In this document: piece by piece, positions 22,376 to 32,385 of the stretch | Numbering within the stretch: the stretch's first letter is position 1 | Layout of the letters: each line of letters begins with the position of its first letter | Notes under the pieces: model-generated | Seen by the model: the letters and a program-made list of their open reading frames with translations, nothing else | Database searches by the model: none | What the model was told of the DNA's origin: nothing | Made by a program: the position numbers and the translations under genes | DNA from: Geosiphon pyriformis | Lineage: Eukaryota > Glomeromycota > Glomeromycetes > Archaeosporales > Geosiphonaceae | DNA: 32,902 nt | NCBI GenBank assembly: GCA_016748015.1 | Contig: JAAOMT010000176.1 | Span: forward strand, 462,705-495,606 | Reading direction: 5' to 3'

Positions 22376-24147
22376 GCAAAAACAACTTCAAAGTAGCGAC
22401 CACACCAGACACAACAACTCTAGAGTATTACCAATCAATTTACACCCACTGCAAGCAAAGATTCAACATTCCAAACGGAATTGAAGTTGTCAAGAAATCA
22501 GTATACCAATACATTGAAAACTGCATCAACAATTATCTTTTTAGAAATTACAATATCTTAGAAGTTAGAAGCAACCTTTACAATAATTTAGCACATTATT
22601 CACAGTTGGGAACTGAAGACCTTAACAGTGAAACACTTGCCACTTACTTTCACAAACTTAATTTTAACATTATCAAATACTGTGAAGAAACATATCCAGT
22701 GCAGTCTCAATACACTATTGATTTTGAATTGGAAACAGACACAAGCAACAAAGACAAAAACAAATTAAAGCAATATTCAAGAACCATCCCAAATACTCCA
22801 ACACTACCAAAAACAACTGCCAAACATTTACAAACACCTGAACAAGGAACCAGTTCAAAACTTCCACTTACTATCACACCTTTTTCAGCTTCACTTGCAC
22901 AAGCACAAACACCTAATTCACCCTTGAATTGATTTGCAAGACCAAAAGATTTTATATCACTCAGAAGTCCCATCAGACAACAAGAATTCTTTCAAACTAG
23001 TTCCAATCTCCTTGATTTTCTAGCTGAAAATCAAAGTGAACACTCTGAGACAGCAGCAAATGAAGAAAACAACTCTGAAATAACTGAAGAAGAATCAATA
23101 GACAGTAAAAATGAAGAAGATGAAATGACAACATACATCGCAAAAATCCCTGAATTCAATGAAGAAGATATAGAGACCAGTCTCCAAGAATGGCTCGACC
23201 AAGTTACTAAAGCTGGAGATGCAAATGAATAGAATGCTGCCAGAATGTTAAGAACAATTTCCTACTTTCTCAAAGGAACAGCAGGAGAATAGTTTGAAAA
23301 CTTGGCTGCTCCATTCAATGATTGGAACGCTTTCAAAGCAGCCTTCCTTAAACAGTTCACTAACAATAATACTTCTATCACTCTTCGTAATCATTTTCGA
23401 AATATCAAACAAGAACCCTCCAAATCTGTTATGACTTATATTGGGAAATTCAACAAACTTCTCAAACAAATTCGCCAACTCGAAACAAATGATTATTATT
23501 CTGATGCTCAAATCTTGGATCAATTTATCACTGGTCTAAAAGATAAACTAATTAAAAAAATTTGCCCACATGCGCCAGAAGATTTAAACTCTACCATACA
23601 GCATGCAAAAAGATACGAAATGGCCATAGAAGAGGCCAATCGCACAAAACTTGTAAATTTGGCAATTGGAAAAACCAGCTCAGCAGCTGAGGAAAAAATT
23701 GACCAACTCACAAAAAAAGTTGAAAACTATTTCACCAATCAACAACAACAGCAACCCCAAAGATATCAACCACCCCAAAGACGAAATCAAAATAACTTTG
23801 CACCACTTTCCAATAACCAGCCTTAAAATTGCCATTATTGTGGAATCTCTGGCCACTGGAAAAGAGATTGCAGAAAGCTACAATGAGACCAACAAAATAA
23901 GAGTAATCAATGTTACCCTTTACTACAGCAATCTTATTATCAACTGCCACCATCAGCTTACTATCCACCAAGACCCCAATACCAAAATAACTATTATCAG
24001 CCCGCCTCACAGCCAATCCAACAGCAATACCAACAACCACTCACACAACATTATCAAGTATCTGCTTGAAGACTGCTTACACAGAATCAATTCACACCAC
24101 AAAACCGATACCAAGTAAACAACAATAGAATCAGTTCGAATAACTAA
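22376..24147 (+). pseudogene. E3 Gag, broken
   Basis: Particle structural protein. The frame is readable from about 22376 (SKNNFKVATTP) but no ATG is present. An N-terminal domain (YYQSIYTHCKQRFNIPNGIE) and an acidic Ser-rich linker precede a retrotransposon-Gag region (FNDWNAFKAAFLKQFT at ~23320; MTYIGKFNKLLKQIRQLE; QILDQFITGLKDKLIKK). The zinc knuckle CHYCGISGHWKRDC is at 23830-23871, then a Gln/Tyr/Pro-rich tail. Stops at 22930, 23230, 23290, 23824, 24067 and 24145 sit in one frame and fit CGA, TGG and CAA codons changed by C to T or G to A. E2 has Trp, Gln or Arg at several of these positions. Confidence 0.87.
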
Positions 24148-25128
24148 TTGGTTCCTCGAAATTCCACTCAACCAAGACCCAACCACTACCACACTCAACC
24201 CAGTTATTTAACAATGCCAAAAGAATTGGATTTTCATCATACTGCACCCTCGGAAGGTAGAGCTGCAGCACAACAACAAAACCCTTTCTATACTCTTACT
24301 ACAATTCCACCAGCCAGAATTACTGAAAACGCTAACCTTTCAGATATATTCCCTTTTGAGTTCAAAGCAAATGAGTCATCATTCCTGCTTAGCAATGCAG
24401 CTGTTAATGAACAAAAAACAATCATAGCTATGTACACTGAAGCAGAAGTCGAAGGAAAGACAATTTACTTGATCCTAGACAGTGGATCTGCTGGAAGCAT
24501 TATCACCTACTAGTTAATGCAACAGTTGAAGAGAAATGTCGACTGACCAGCTCAAACAGTAATCGTTACTGCCGATGGCATGAAAAAAACCCCAGTAGGA
24601 AAAATTGACAATTTTCCATTCACTCTTGATAAAATCACCATTTCAGTTAAAGTTCTTGTAATGGACGTACCTCAGTACCAAGCTCTCATCAGAAATGATT
24701 GGCTTCAAAAAGCCAATACTAATCTGAATTGGGAAACACAAGAGTTAACAATCTTCTACCAAGGACAACACACCCGGGTACCTGCCACTTGTGGTACATT
24801 CAACAAATGCTCTGAAAAAGCCCCAGCTTTTGAATTCGAACTGGAAAAGAAAAAACCCCTTATTGAAACATTCATGGCTCTTGGATCAACATCCAACTGG
24901 GCCAATGAAACAGAACAAGAACATTTTACCCCACACTCTAAACCCGAAACCTCTGGATGGAATATCCCTTACTCAAAACCTGAACCAAGAAAACAATGCC
25001 CCTATATTCCCCTTAAATGTAAGGACTGTCATAAGAAACTATCGTCAATGGGAGCCTGCATTTCACCTGAAGAAGAATATGAAAATCATACTTGTTATTA
25101 CTGCAAGGCTTGCCACAGAAAATAATAG
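24148..25128 (+). pseudogene. E3 retropepsin-like protease region
   Basis: Continues the gag frame. The catalytic triad Asp-Ser-Gly is intact at 24478-24486 (LILDSGSAGSIITY), followed by TAG 24511-24513 where E2 has Gln, and TGA 24544-24546. VKVLVMDVPQYQALIRNDWL (~24650-24705) fits the second half of the protease. The tail holds CPYIPLKCKDCHKKL and CYYCKACHRK, paired cysteines that begin the Cys-rich module. It ends at tandem TAA TAG (25123-25128), possibly former Trp codons. The enzyme is truncated by stops despite its intact active site. Confidence 0.83.
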
Positions 25129-25554
25129 GGCCATCTAATAAAAAGGAGTGGAAAATGGGACAACACCCTTTGTTTGACTTGTGGAGATATACTACTGGAA
25201 GAATGCAATTGGATTGATGTAGCCATGAGAGGAGGGGTTTGCGATCAGACCTGTCAATATGCTTTATCAATTTCAGAAAAAGTAAAAAGAGGAACACCCT
25301 TTAATGCAGCATACAACAGTGTTCTCAACAAACTTTATCACTACCCCCATGATGCTGAGATGATTTTCAATCTAGCAATAGCATTAATTAATGGAGCTAC
25401 CAAAGAAGATGTTCGCCAAATGAAAAAAGCAGAATATATTGAATACACCATGGAATTAGCTGGATTCGATTATGAAGATGAAGTAGAAGTCTACTACCAA
25501 ATTGCAAGTCACACCTACCCAACTCAAGAAGCTTAAATTCAACGATTAAAGCAA
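25129..25554 (+). pseudogene. E3 Cys-rich module between protease and dUTPase
   Basis: Same frame as protease and dUTPase. CLTCGDILLEECNW and VCDQTCQYALS carry paired cysteines, followed by a helical charged segment (YHYPHDAEMIFNLAIALING, KKAEYIEYTMELAGF). With the adjoining CxxC pairs on both sides there are at least six Cys pairs, suggesting a multi-zinc fold. I know no family match. One stop (TAA near 25534) lies where E2 has Gln. Confidence 0.6.
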
Positions 25555-26484
25555 ATGAACATTAGGCTATGTGAAGAATGCATTATGCTTTGTGATGAAC
25601 AGTGGTGTCCTGAATGCTATGCTCTTATTATCCCCTTGTCCAGTGAAAATGATGAGAATAAAATTGAATTTGGAGAACCTGAAGCAACAGAAGAAATTGA
25701 AACAACACCTATCTACCTTATCAAAAATCAGCCTGCCTTACAACTTAAATACTTCAACAACAACGGACAAGGAATAAAACCCAAAAAAGCACACGAAATT
25801 GATGCTGAATATGACCTAAAATATTCAGGCAAGGATACTCTTGTTCTCAAACCCAAATCTCTCACAAAAATCAACCTCAAAATTGCACTCAAAATCCCGC
25901 CAAGAGCAATGGTTCAAATTACCTCCCAGTCCTCTCTGGCAAGCAAAGAAATCAATGTCAGAGGAGGAATAATCGATGCTGGATATACTGGAGACATTAC
26001 AGTGATGCTTTAAAATGAAACTGACAAACCATTCAAGATTGAACATGCTGAAAAAATTGCCCAAGCTATTTACCTACCCTTAATCAACATTTTGGGTTTG
26101 AAACTAGTCAATTAAAGAGAACAATTAGGAAAAAGTGATAGAGAAACCCAAGATTTTGGTTCAACTGGACGATTCACAGTTCCAGTTAATATAGCTCTTA
26201 ACATACAGAATGAATCCCACCAGATTCTCAGACTTCCACAACCAATTACCATCTCACCCTTTGGAGAACATCCAGAAATTTACACCTGCCCAAAACCAAC
26301 AACCACACAACAAATTTTTGAGTCCAATGAACAAGTCTGTTTGGAACATAATATTTCAATCCCAAACATTTATATTCCAGAAGGAACAAAAAAAGTCCAA
26401 GTTACTTTTTACAATCCCAATAATTACCCCATAATTTTATTAAATAATTTAGAAATTGGAGTTATTCACAGTAATATATTTCAA
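25555..26484 (+). pseudogene. E3 dUTPase domain, broken
   Basis: Homologue of E2's dUTPase. CEECIMLCDEQWCPEC is at 25570-25617. Motif 1 is DAEYDLKYS (Gly to Glu), motif 2 is SQSSLASK (Arg to Gln), motif 3 is GIIDAGYTGDI (intact), and motif 5 is ETQDFGSTG (the first Gly lost). Stops are at 26011-26013 (TAA after VML; E2 has Gln) and 26113 (TAA). The C-terminal tail (IYIPEGTKKVQVTFYNPNN) continues toward RT. Arg and Gly changes are all G to A. Confidence 0.82.
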
Positions 26485-28011
26485 CAAGAATTATCCCAAA
26501 CAGTCCCCAATTTCTCTGAAATTATTGGACATTCAATACCAAAAATCAACCCAAACCCCAGCTCCGAAAACTACCATGTTGCCATGGAAAAACTATCTCG
26601 AATCAACATGGGACAACTTGAACCACAACAACAGACCCAGCTCAAAGAGCTAATTGCAGAATTTGCCGATATCTTCGCTGAAAACAACAATGACTTAGGA
26701 AGAACCAATTTGGTCTAACACCAAATTTATACAGGAGATGCCAAACCAAGAAAACAACAAGCATATCAAATTGCTCTAGAAAGTCACCAATTCATTTGAA
26801 AAGAAGTACAACGAATGCTTAACAATGGGCTCATTCAACCCTCCATGAGTCCTTGGGCTTCACCTGTAGTGCTAGTTAAAAAAAAAAATGGAAAGATCTG
26901 ATTTTGTGTTGACTATCAACAACTCAACAGTGTTACAATTGGAGACACCTACCCTCTTCCCCAGATTAATGACATGTTAGATGCTCTTGGAAAATCCAAA
27001 TACTTTTCAACACTAGATTTAGAAAGTGGTTACTGGCAAGTTGCTATGGATCCCAAAAATCACCCCAAAACAGCATTCACCACTCAAGATGGAAATTACG
27101 AGTTTAATGTAATGCCTTTTGGATTATGCAATGCACCAGCAACATTTCAGAGATTAATAGATGTTGTGTACCAAGGACTTCTTTGGAAATCAGTAGTCGT
27201 TTATCTTGATAATACTGATGTTTATTCTCCATCGTTCGAATTACACTTAAAACACATGTGAGAAGTTTTTCAACGATTACGAAAAGCAAGACTAAAACTC
27301 AATATCAAAAAATGCTACTTTGGAAAAACAAGCCTGGCCTTCCTTGGTCATATTGTTAGTAAAGATGGAATTAAACCAGATCCTAGAAAAATTAGCGTTG
27401 TCAAAAACTTCAAAACTTTTCGAAACACTACAGAATTAAGAGAATTCATAGGATTAGCATCCTACTATCGGAAGTTTATCAAAGGATTTTCAGAAATTGC
27501 AAAACCTCTCAACCAGCTCACCACCAAAAACGTTGAATACAAATAGACTACCGAACACCAAAAAGCTTTTGAAATTCTCAAGAAAAAACTGACAACAGCT
27601 CCAATTCTCACCTACCTGGATTTCAGCAACCAATTTCGACTAGCTATAGATGCTTTATATACTGTCTTTGGTGCCATCTTATCACAACTAGATGACAACG
27701 GAAATGAGCGAGTAATTGCTTATGCTAGCAGAACATTAAAACCAGCTGAAAAAAACTACCCTGCCACAGAACTAGAAACAGCAGCCATAATTTGGGCCCT
27801 ATACTATTTCAATCTTTATCTCAGGCCTAAAGAATTCGATATTATTATTGATAATATTGGACTCAAATGGCTTCAGAACAAAAATACTCAGCTGAATGCA
27901 AAACAAACCTGATGGACAGAATTTCTAGCAAACTATCAATACATAGTACATCACAAACCAAGAAAACTCCACACCAATGTTGACTGTCTCTCCAGAATGA
28001 GACAAGATTAG
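26485..28011 (+). pseudogene. E3 reverse transcriptase and RNase H, broken
   Basis: Continues the gag-pol frame. RT: ELIAEFADIFAENNND; NNGLIQPSMSPWASPVVLVKKK-like segment at ~26822-26885; motif A TLDLESGYWQVAMD (~27007); motif B MPFGLCNAPATFQRL (~27112); motif C YLDN at 27202-27213 in place of YLDD; then FLGHIVSKDGIKPDP (~27340). RNase H: AIDALYTVFGAILSQLDD (~27645), ELETAAIIWAL (~27770), IIIDNIGLKWLQ (~27845). Stops at 26716, 26797, 26899, 27259, 27544 and 27910 correspond to CAA, TGG or CGA codons. The domain ends RMRQD-TAG at 28009-28011, the position where E2 has TAA. Confidence 0.88.
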
Positions 28012-28069
28012 AAAAACACAAAAAAAAAAACCAACACTCAACTTAACCAACCAAAAGAGCCAACAAACA

Positions 28070-29455
28070 ATGAATTTGGAAAATTACAATGATCTTAAAC
28101 AATATTTGGAAACATTAACAATCCCAACAGATTGGTCTCCAAATGAAAAACATCGACTACAACAACAAGCCAAACAATATTTTTTACACAACGACATTAT
28201 TTATTACCGAAATTTCAAAAACCCAGACAAACCACTCAGATTAATACAAGAACAGGAAAAAGAGACTATATTATACAATATGCACTCAGATCCTTCATCA
28301 GCCCACTTCGGAAAAGACAACACCATCCAAAAAACACTAGAATACTACTTTTGGTCTCGAATGAGAAAAGACATTCACGAATATGTCAAATCTTGTGATA
28401 GTTGTCAAAGAAGAGAAGGAACTTGCTTTACAGAACCTTTAAACCCAATCAAAGTTGGACAGCCTTTTGACAGAGTTGGTATTGATTTAGTCGGACCACT
28501 ACCTATTACAAACCAAGGAAACTGCTACATTGCAGTAGCCATAAACTATCTCACCAAATGGCCTAAAGCCAGAGCCATTCAACAAGCAGATGCGAAATCA
28601 GTAGCAAACTTTATCTACAAAGACATTATTTGTAGACATGGATGCCCAATAGAACTTTTATCTGATTAAGGAACACATTTCGTGAACAATTTAATCTAGG
28701 AAATTTGTGGACGATTTAATGTCAAGAGACCATTATCTTCACCCTACCATCCATAAACAAATGGACTGGTAGAACAGTTCAACAGAACATTGTGTGAATC
28801 ATTAGCCAAAGTTTCAACCAATTTTGAGCAAAAATGAGATCTTTTTATTCCATCAGTATTACTAGCATATAAAACACTAAAACAAAATACCACAAAACAC
28901 ACACCATTTAATTTAACTTATAGAAGGATGGCAATGTTACCAATTAGTTTCACAGTGGAAACATACCCAGCACAACCAATCAATGAAAACAATTTCCAAG
29001 AAACACTTCAACGAAGAGTCTACACTCTGCTTAGCACATTAAAAAGAAAACAACGAATAGCAGCCACTCATATTGAACACTCCCAAGCTCAACAAAAAGA
29101 ACGGCATGATAACAAATTGCCTCTAGTCACCAATGAATTTAAAATTGGAAACAAAGTTCTTTTACACAGAACTAAAGCCGAAAAACAATGAAGTAGAAAA
29201 TTTGAAAATAAATGGGATGAACCATTCTTTATCCATGAAGTTTTAGGCAACAGATCATACAAGCTAAGACTTGATGACAAAATTCTAGCAAAAGTTGCAC
29301 ATGGAAATCGTTTGAAACACTATAATTCCAGAAACAATCCTGAACCATTAATTCCACAAATTGGTACACATTTCCTTTTAATCAATCCCGAAGACATTCT
29401 CTGAAATTTAGAACCAATAGTTGTCATTGAACAGCCTCACAACTTTAACACTTAA
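28070..29455 (+). pseudogene. E3 integrase ORF (separate +1 frame), broken
   Basis: ATG 28070 opens a frame +1 to RNase H, 58 bases after its stop; E2 has the same arrangement with a 40-base gap. Zinc domain: MHSDPSSAHFG .. CDSCQRR (~28280-28420). Catalytic core: Asp 28484-28486 (GIDLVGP), Asp 28664-28666, Glu 28772-28774 (NGLVEQFNRT). The last two are 36 residues apart, the D-x35-E spacing of retroviral-type integrases. A GPY/F-like C-terminal module follows (FFIHEVL, SYKLRLDDKI). Stops include TAA 28667, TAG near 28697 and TAA 28754. It ends TAA 29453-29455. Length would be about 461 residues if open. Confidence 0.88.
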
Positions 29456-29576
29456 TTTAAATTTATTATTATGGTTATCTTCTTATAATTTAGAAACAAT
29501 CTCACAAAAACAAAACAAAAATAACATAAAAACTCATGCACCAAAAATAATTTTTTTTTATTTCAAATTGCTTATA

Positions 29577-30296
29577 ATAACTATTCCTCAAAACATTCAA
29601 CAATTATCCCAAAAACTAATGTTAGCTTTAAAAACAATACCCGAATTATCCATTACTGTTACTGGAAACCACATTAATTATACCTAAACAGAAGTAGTTA
29701 CAAATTTAGCCCCAAATTCACGAAAATATCACCCGTATAAGAAGAACACAAGAAGTTATACTGGAATTCACCTGCCAGAACTTTTAAAACTTGCTTTAAG
29801 AAAAAATCTAATGCTCACTCCGATTAGTATTCCACCAAATACTACAATTCAACAAAGACTTCAACTGTGTCTCAATGAGGAAAACACTAAATATCCTCCA
29901 ATCTATAGATATTTTCACATTGGAAAAACACTCTATGAACGGAAACTGGAACTTACAACAGTAAATCTCATAAAAGAAGCTATTTAGAAACAACTCCACA
30001 ACAAATTCAAGACAACAGCTAGATCAACAAACAGTCGCTACAGGCTCAGAGCTGCTCTTAGACTTTATGACCTATTTCACATCTGTGAAAACGTATTACA
30101 AAACCCTATTTTTCAACCTTTGAAGATTCAATATATTGGAAAGCTCACAGAACTGAAATTTCAACAATTTTCAGACCAAATTTCTTCAATAATTTTGGAT
30201 TATTATCTGGAAATGACAAATAGTACTTGGACTTCGATGGAGCTCAGTCTTGAGGAGAAGGTTATGTTACCAGACAAAATTAGAGATATTATTTAG
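29577..30296 (+). pseudogene. E3 ORF3, unknown function, broken
   Basis: Collinear with the open 239-codon ORF3 of E2 and the same 720 nt long. The start codon is ATA at 29577-29579 where E2 has ATG; stops are TAA 29685-29687 and TAG 29985-29987. The C-terminus reads LSLEEKVMLPDKIRDII and its final codons are the first 32 bases of the 3' LTR. About 120 bases separate it from the integrase stop. Confidence 0.75.
30252..30261 (+). other. Polypurine tract of E3
   Basis: GAGGAGAAGG ends three bases before the 3' LTR, at the expected site of the plus-strand primer, and is embedded in the ORF3 codons for EEK. Confidence 0.7.
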
Positions 30297-31246
30297 CATA
30301 AAATTATCTTATAATTCCTATCATTAATTAGCATATATTATCGTTTCAAATTATCACTTATTACATTAGCAAAAAACGTCCGAAATTATCATTTAATTAA
30401 TAACCCAAATCGTACACAACACAAATGTAACCTAATTGCGATGATCAATTATGCAATACCTCAAAATATGTAACATTCAAAAGTTTGCCAAAATTTGTAG
30501 AAATTCACTGAAATAATTGATAGTTCACCAAAATATCTAATAGTTCACAGAAATAACTTGTAGTTTACCGAAATGTATCTTTAGTTTAGCAAAATTGTAG
30601 AAAAGAGCAAAGTTCAAGTTTATAGAATAGTGTTATGACAAGTTGTATAAAAGAAGAGCTTCTCTTTTCGAGAAAATGTATCTTACTTTAGATTTATCAC
30701 TTAGAACCATTCTTACACACAAAAAGAAATAAATATCAAATAATTCGAAAAACCAAACTTTTTAAATTATTGCACTTGGAAAATCCTCAAAAACCCAATT
30801 AACGTTTTGAAATTGATTAGCTACCAATTTCAGTAAACTGTTAGTGACTCCAGGCCTGGATAGAAAACGTTTCCCTTAACAAAATTCTATTTTTTTTACA
30901 TTTTTTTTATTTTTTTCTTTTCTTTTCTTATTACAATCATTTGGGTAGCCTACAGACAAGATTTCTGTAGAAGAGTTGACTTTGACAGCAAAGTAACTAT
31001 ACATTTTAGTGAGCTTCCAGACAAGCAATTTTTAGGAAAGAGTTGACGTTTACTACAATGTAACTACATAAAGTAACTGGCACAAAATTGGCCATTCCAC
31101 TCATAAGCCCAGCAATTCAAATTATAGGAGATAATTTGAAGAGAAAGTTCAGTTACTGGAGGTTCAACCACATCCAGAAAACGTGAATTCACAGCAAACA
31201 GGTATCAACAACATTACAGAAAAGAGACCAAAAACCTCCAGTAACA
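30265..31246 (+). repeat. 3' LTR of E3 (L5)
   Basis: A 982-bp LTR, TGTTACCAG...GTAACA, homologous over its full length to 21366-22347. TATA is at 30647-30654 and AATAAA at 30728-30733. Differences from the 5' LTR are mostly transitions. Confidence 0.95.
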
Positions 31247-31250
31247 CTGT
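31247..31250. repeat. Right target-site duplication of E3 (CTGT)
   Basis: Matches CTGT at 21362-21365 on the other side of E3. Confidence 0.85.
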
Positions 31251-31275
31251 GTTATTTCTGTAGAAGAGCACCAAA
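31247..31275 (-). other. E2 leader with primer-binding region
   Basis: These 29 bases lie between E3 and the E2 5' LTR. Read on the - strand from the LTR they give TTTGGTGCTCTTCTACAG and then the point of E3 insertion. They match E3's own leader at 22348-22375 with a few differences. CTCTTCTACAGAAAT here (31254-31268) is the exact complement of a segment in the LTR. Confidence 0.7.
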
Positions 31276-32255
31276 TGTTACTGGAGGTTTTTGGTCTCTT
31301 TTCCTAAATGTTGTTGATGTCTGTTTGCTGTGAATTCACGTTTTCTGGATGTGGTTTAACCTCCAGTAACTGAATTTATCTTCAAATTATTTCTTATAAT
31401 TTGAACTGCTGGGCTTATAAGTGGAATAGCCAATTCCTTGCCAGTTACTTTATGTAGTTACATTGTAGTAAATGTCAACTCTTTCCCAGGAATTGCTTAT
31501 CTAGAAGCTCACTAAAAATGTGTAGATACTTTGCTGTGAAAGTCAACTCTTCTACAGAAATCTTGTCTGTAGGCTACCCTAATGATTATAATAAGAAAAT
31601 AAAAGAAAAATAAAAGAAAATGTAAAAGAAATACAATTTTATCAAGGGAAACGTTTTTTATCCAGGCCTGAAGTCACTAACAGTTTACTGAAATTGGTAG
31701 CTAATCAATTTCAAAACGTTAGTTGGGTTTTGGGGATTTTCTAAGTGCAATAATTAAAGAATTTGGTTTTTCAAATTATTTGATATTTATTTCTTTTTGT
31801 GTGTATAGGAATGGTTCTAAGTGATAAATCTAAAGTAAAATACATTTTCTCAAAGAAAGAAGCTCTTTTTTTATACAACTTGTCATAACACTATTCTATG
31901 AACTTGAACTTTGCTCTTTTCTACAATTTTGCTGAACTAAAAATACATTTCGGTGAATTACAAGTTATTTCTGTGAACTATTAAATATTTCGGTAAACTA
32001 TCAATTATTTTGGTGAATTTCTACAAATTTCAGTGAATTTTTGAATGTTACATATTTTGGGGTATTGCATGATTGATCATCGCACTTAGGTTACATTTGT
32101 GTTATGTACAAATTGGGTTATTAATTAAATAATAATTTCGGACATTTTGCTAATGTAATAAGTGATAATTTGAAATGATAATATATGCTAATTAATGATA
32201 AGATTTATAAGGGTAATTTCATGCTAAACAATATCTCTAATTTTGTCTGGTAACA
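31276..32255 (-). repeat. 5' LTR of E2 (L6)
   Basis: A 980-bp LTR, same orientation as 12472-13450 and inverted relative to E3's LTRs. On the - strand it runs TGTTACCAGACAAAATTAG to CCAGTAACA. It is followed on the + strand by CCGA, the right target duplication. Confidence 0.95.
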
Positions 32256-32385
32256 CCGATCTGTTTCTGGAAATGCTCATCAGTTTGTATGGTATCTATT
32301 TGATGCTGTTAATTTTGTTGGCTGGAAGTCCAAGTGTATGGGTGGCATCATTGATTTGAATCTTGTCGAACAATTTAATATGCAT
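32256..32385 (+). pseudogene. LINE B ORF2, second part after E2
   Basis: Starts with the CCGA duplication. Reading CGA at 32257-32259 as a codon gives RSVSGNAHQFVWYLFDAVNF and then GGIIDLNLVEQFNM, the segment after RNase H in this LINE family. It is in frame with the part ending at 12471 (AMES). The family-like sequence stops near ATGCAT at 32385, where another element appears to begin. The LINE 3' end is outside the window. Confidence 0.75.

Larger units (their letters stand above)
21366..31246 (+). mobile_element. E3: full-length Ty3/Gypsy element with dUTPase (9,881 bp)
   Basis: LTRs at 21366-22347 and 30265-31246 (both 982 bp, same orientation) flank, in order, the PBS region, gag, protease, Cys-rich module, dUTPase, RT, RNase H, integrase, ORF3 and a polypurine tract. 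Flanking CTGT duplications show that it transposed into E2's leader. Gag through RNase H lies in one frame (all open segments from 22606 to 28009 are in register), integrase is in +1, and ORF3 is separate. Many stops and a YLDN in RT show that it is now inert. Confidence 0.95.
12472..32255 (-). mobile_element. E2: full-length Ty3/Gypsy element with dUTPase, split by E3
   Basis: E2 is read on the - strand. Its 5' LTR is 31276-32255, its leader 31247-31275, and its remaining body and 3' LTR are 12472-21365; E3 (21366-31246) sits in the leader. Without E3 and one CTGT copy it is about 9.9 kb. Order on the - strand: LTR, PBS region, gag with CCHC, protease, Cys-rich module, dUTPase, RT, RNase H, integrase, ORF3, polypurine tract, LTR. 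Protease (DSG to NSR), RT (YLDD to YLND) and integrase (second Asp to Asn) are all inactivated. It is inserted in LINE B ORF2. Confidence 0.93.

Noticed and set aside
22707-22973. Antisense ORFs over gag, protease and RNase H (for example 22707-22973, 23248-23523 and 25013-25297 on the - strand)
   Set aside because: They are shadows of the sense frame, without conserved motifs of their own.
22606-28011. A changed genetic code in which TGA, TAG or TAA is read as Trp, Gln or Arg
   Set aside because: All three stops occur at Trp, Gln and Arg positions alike, sister copies have the sense codon, and catalytic residues decay by the same C-to-T/G-to-A changes. Mutation explains this better than recoding.
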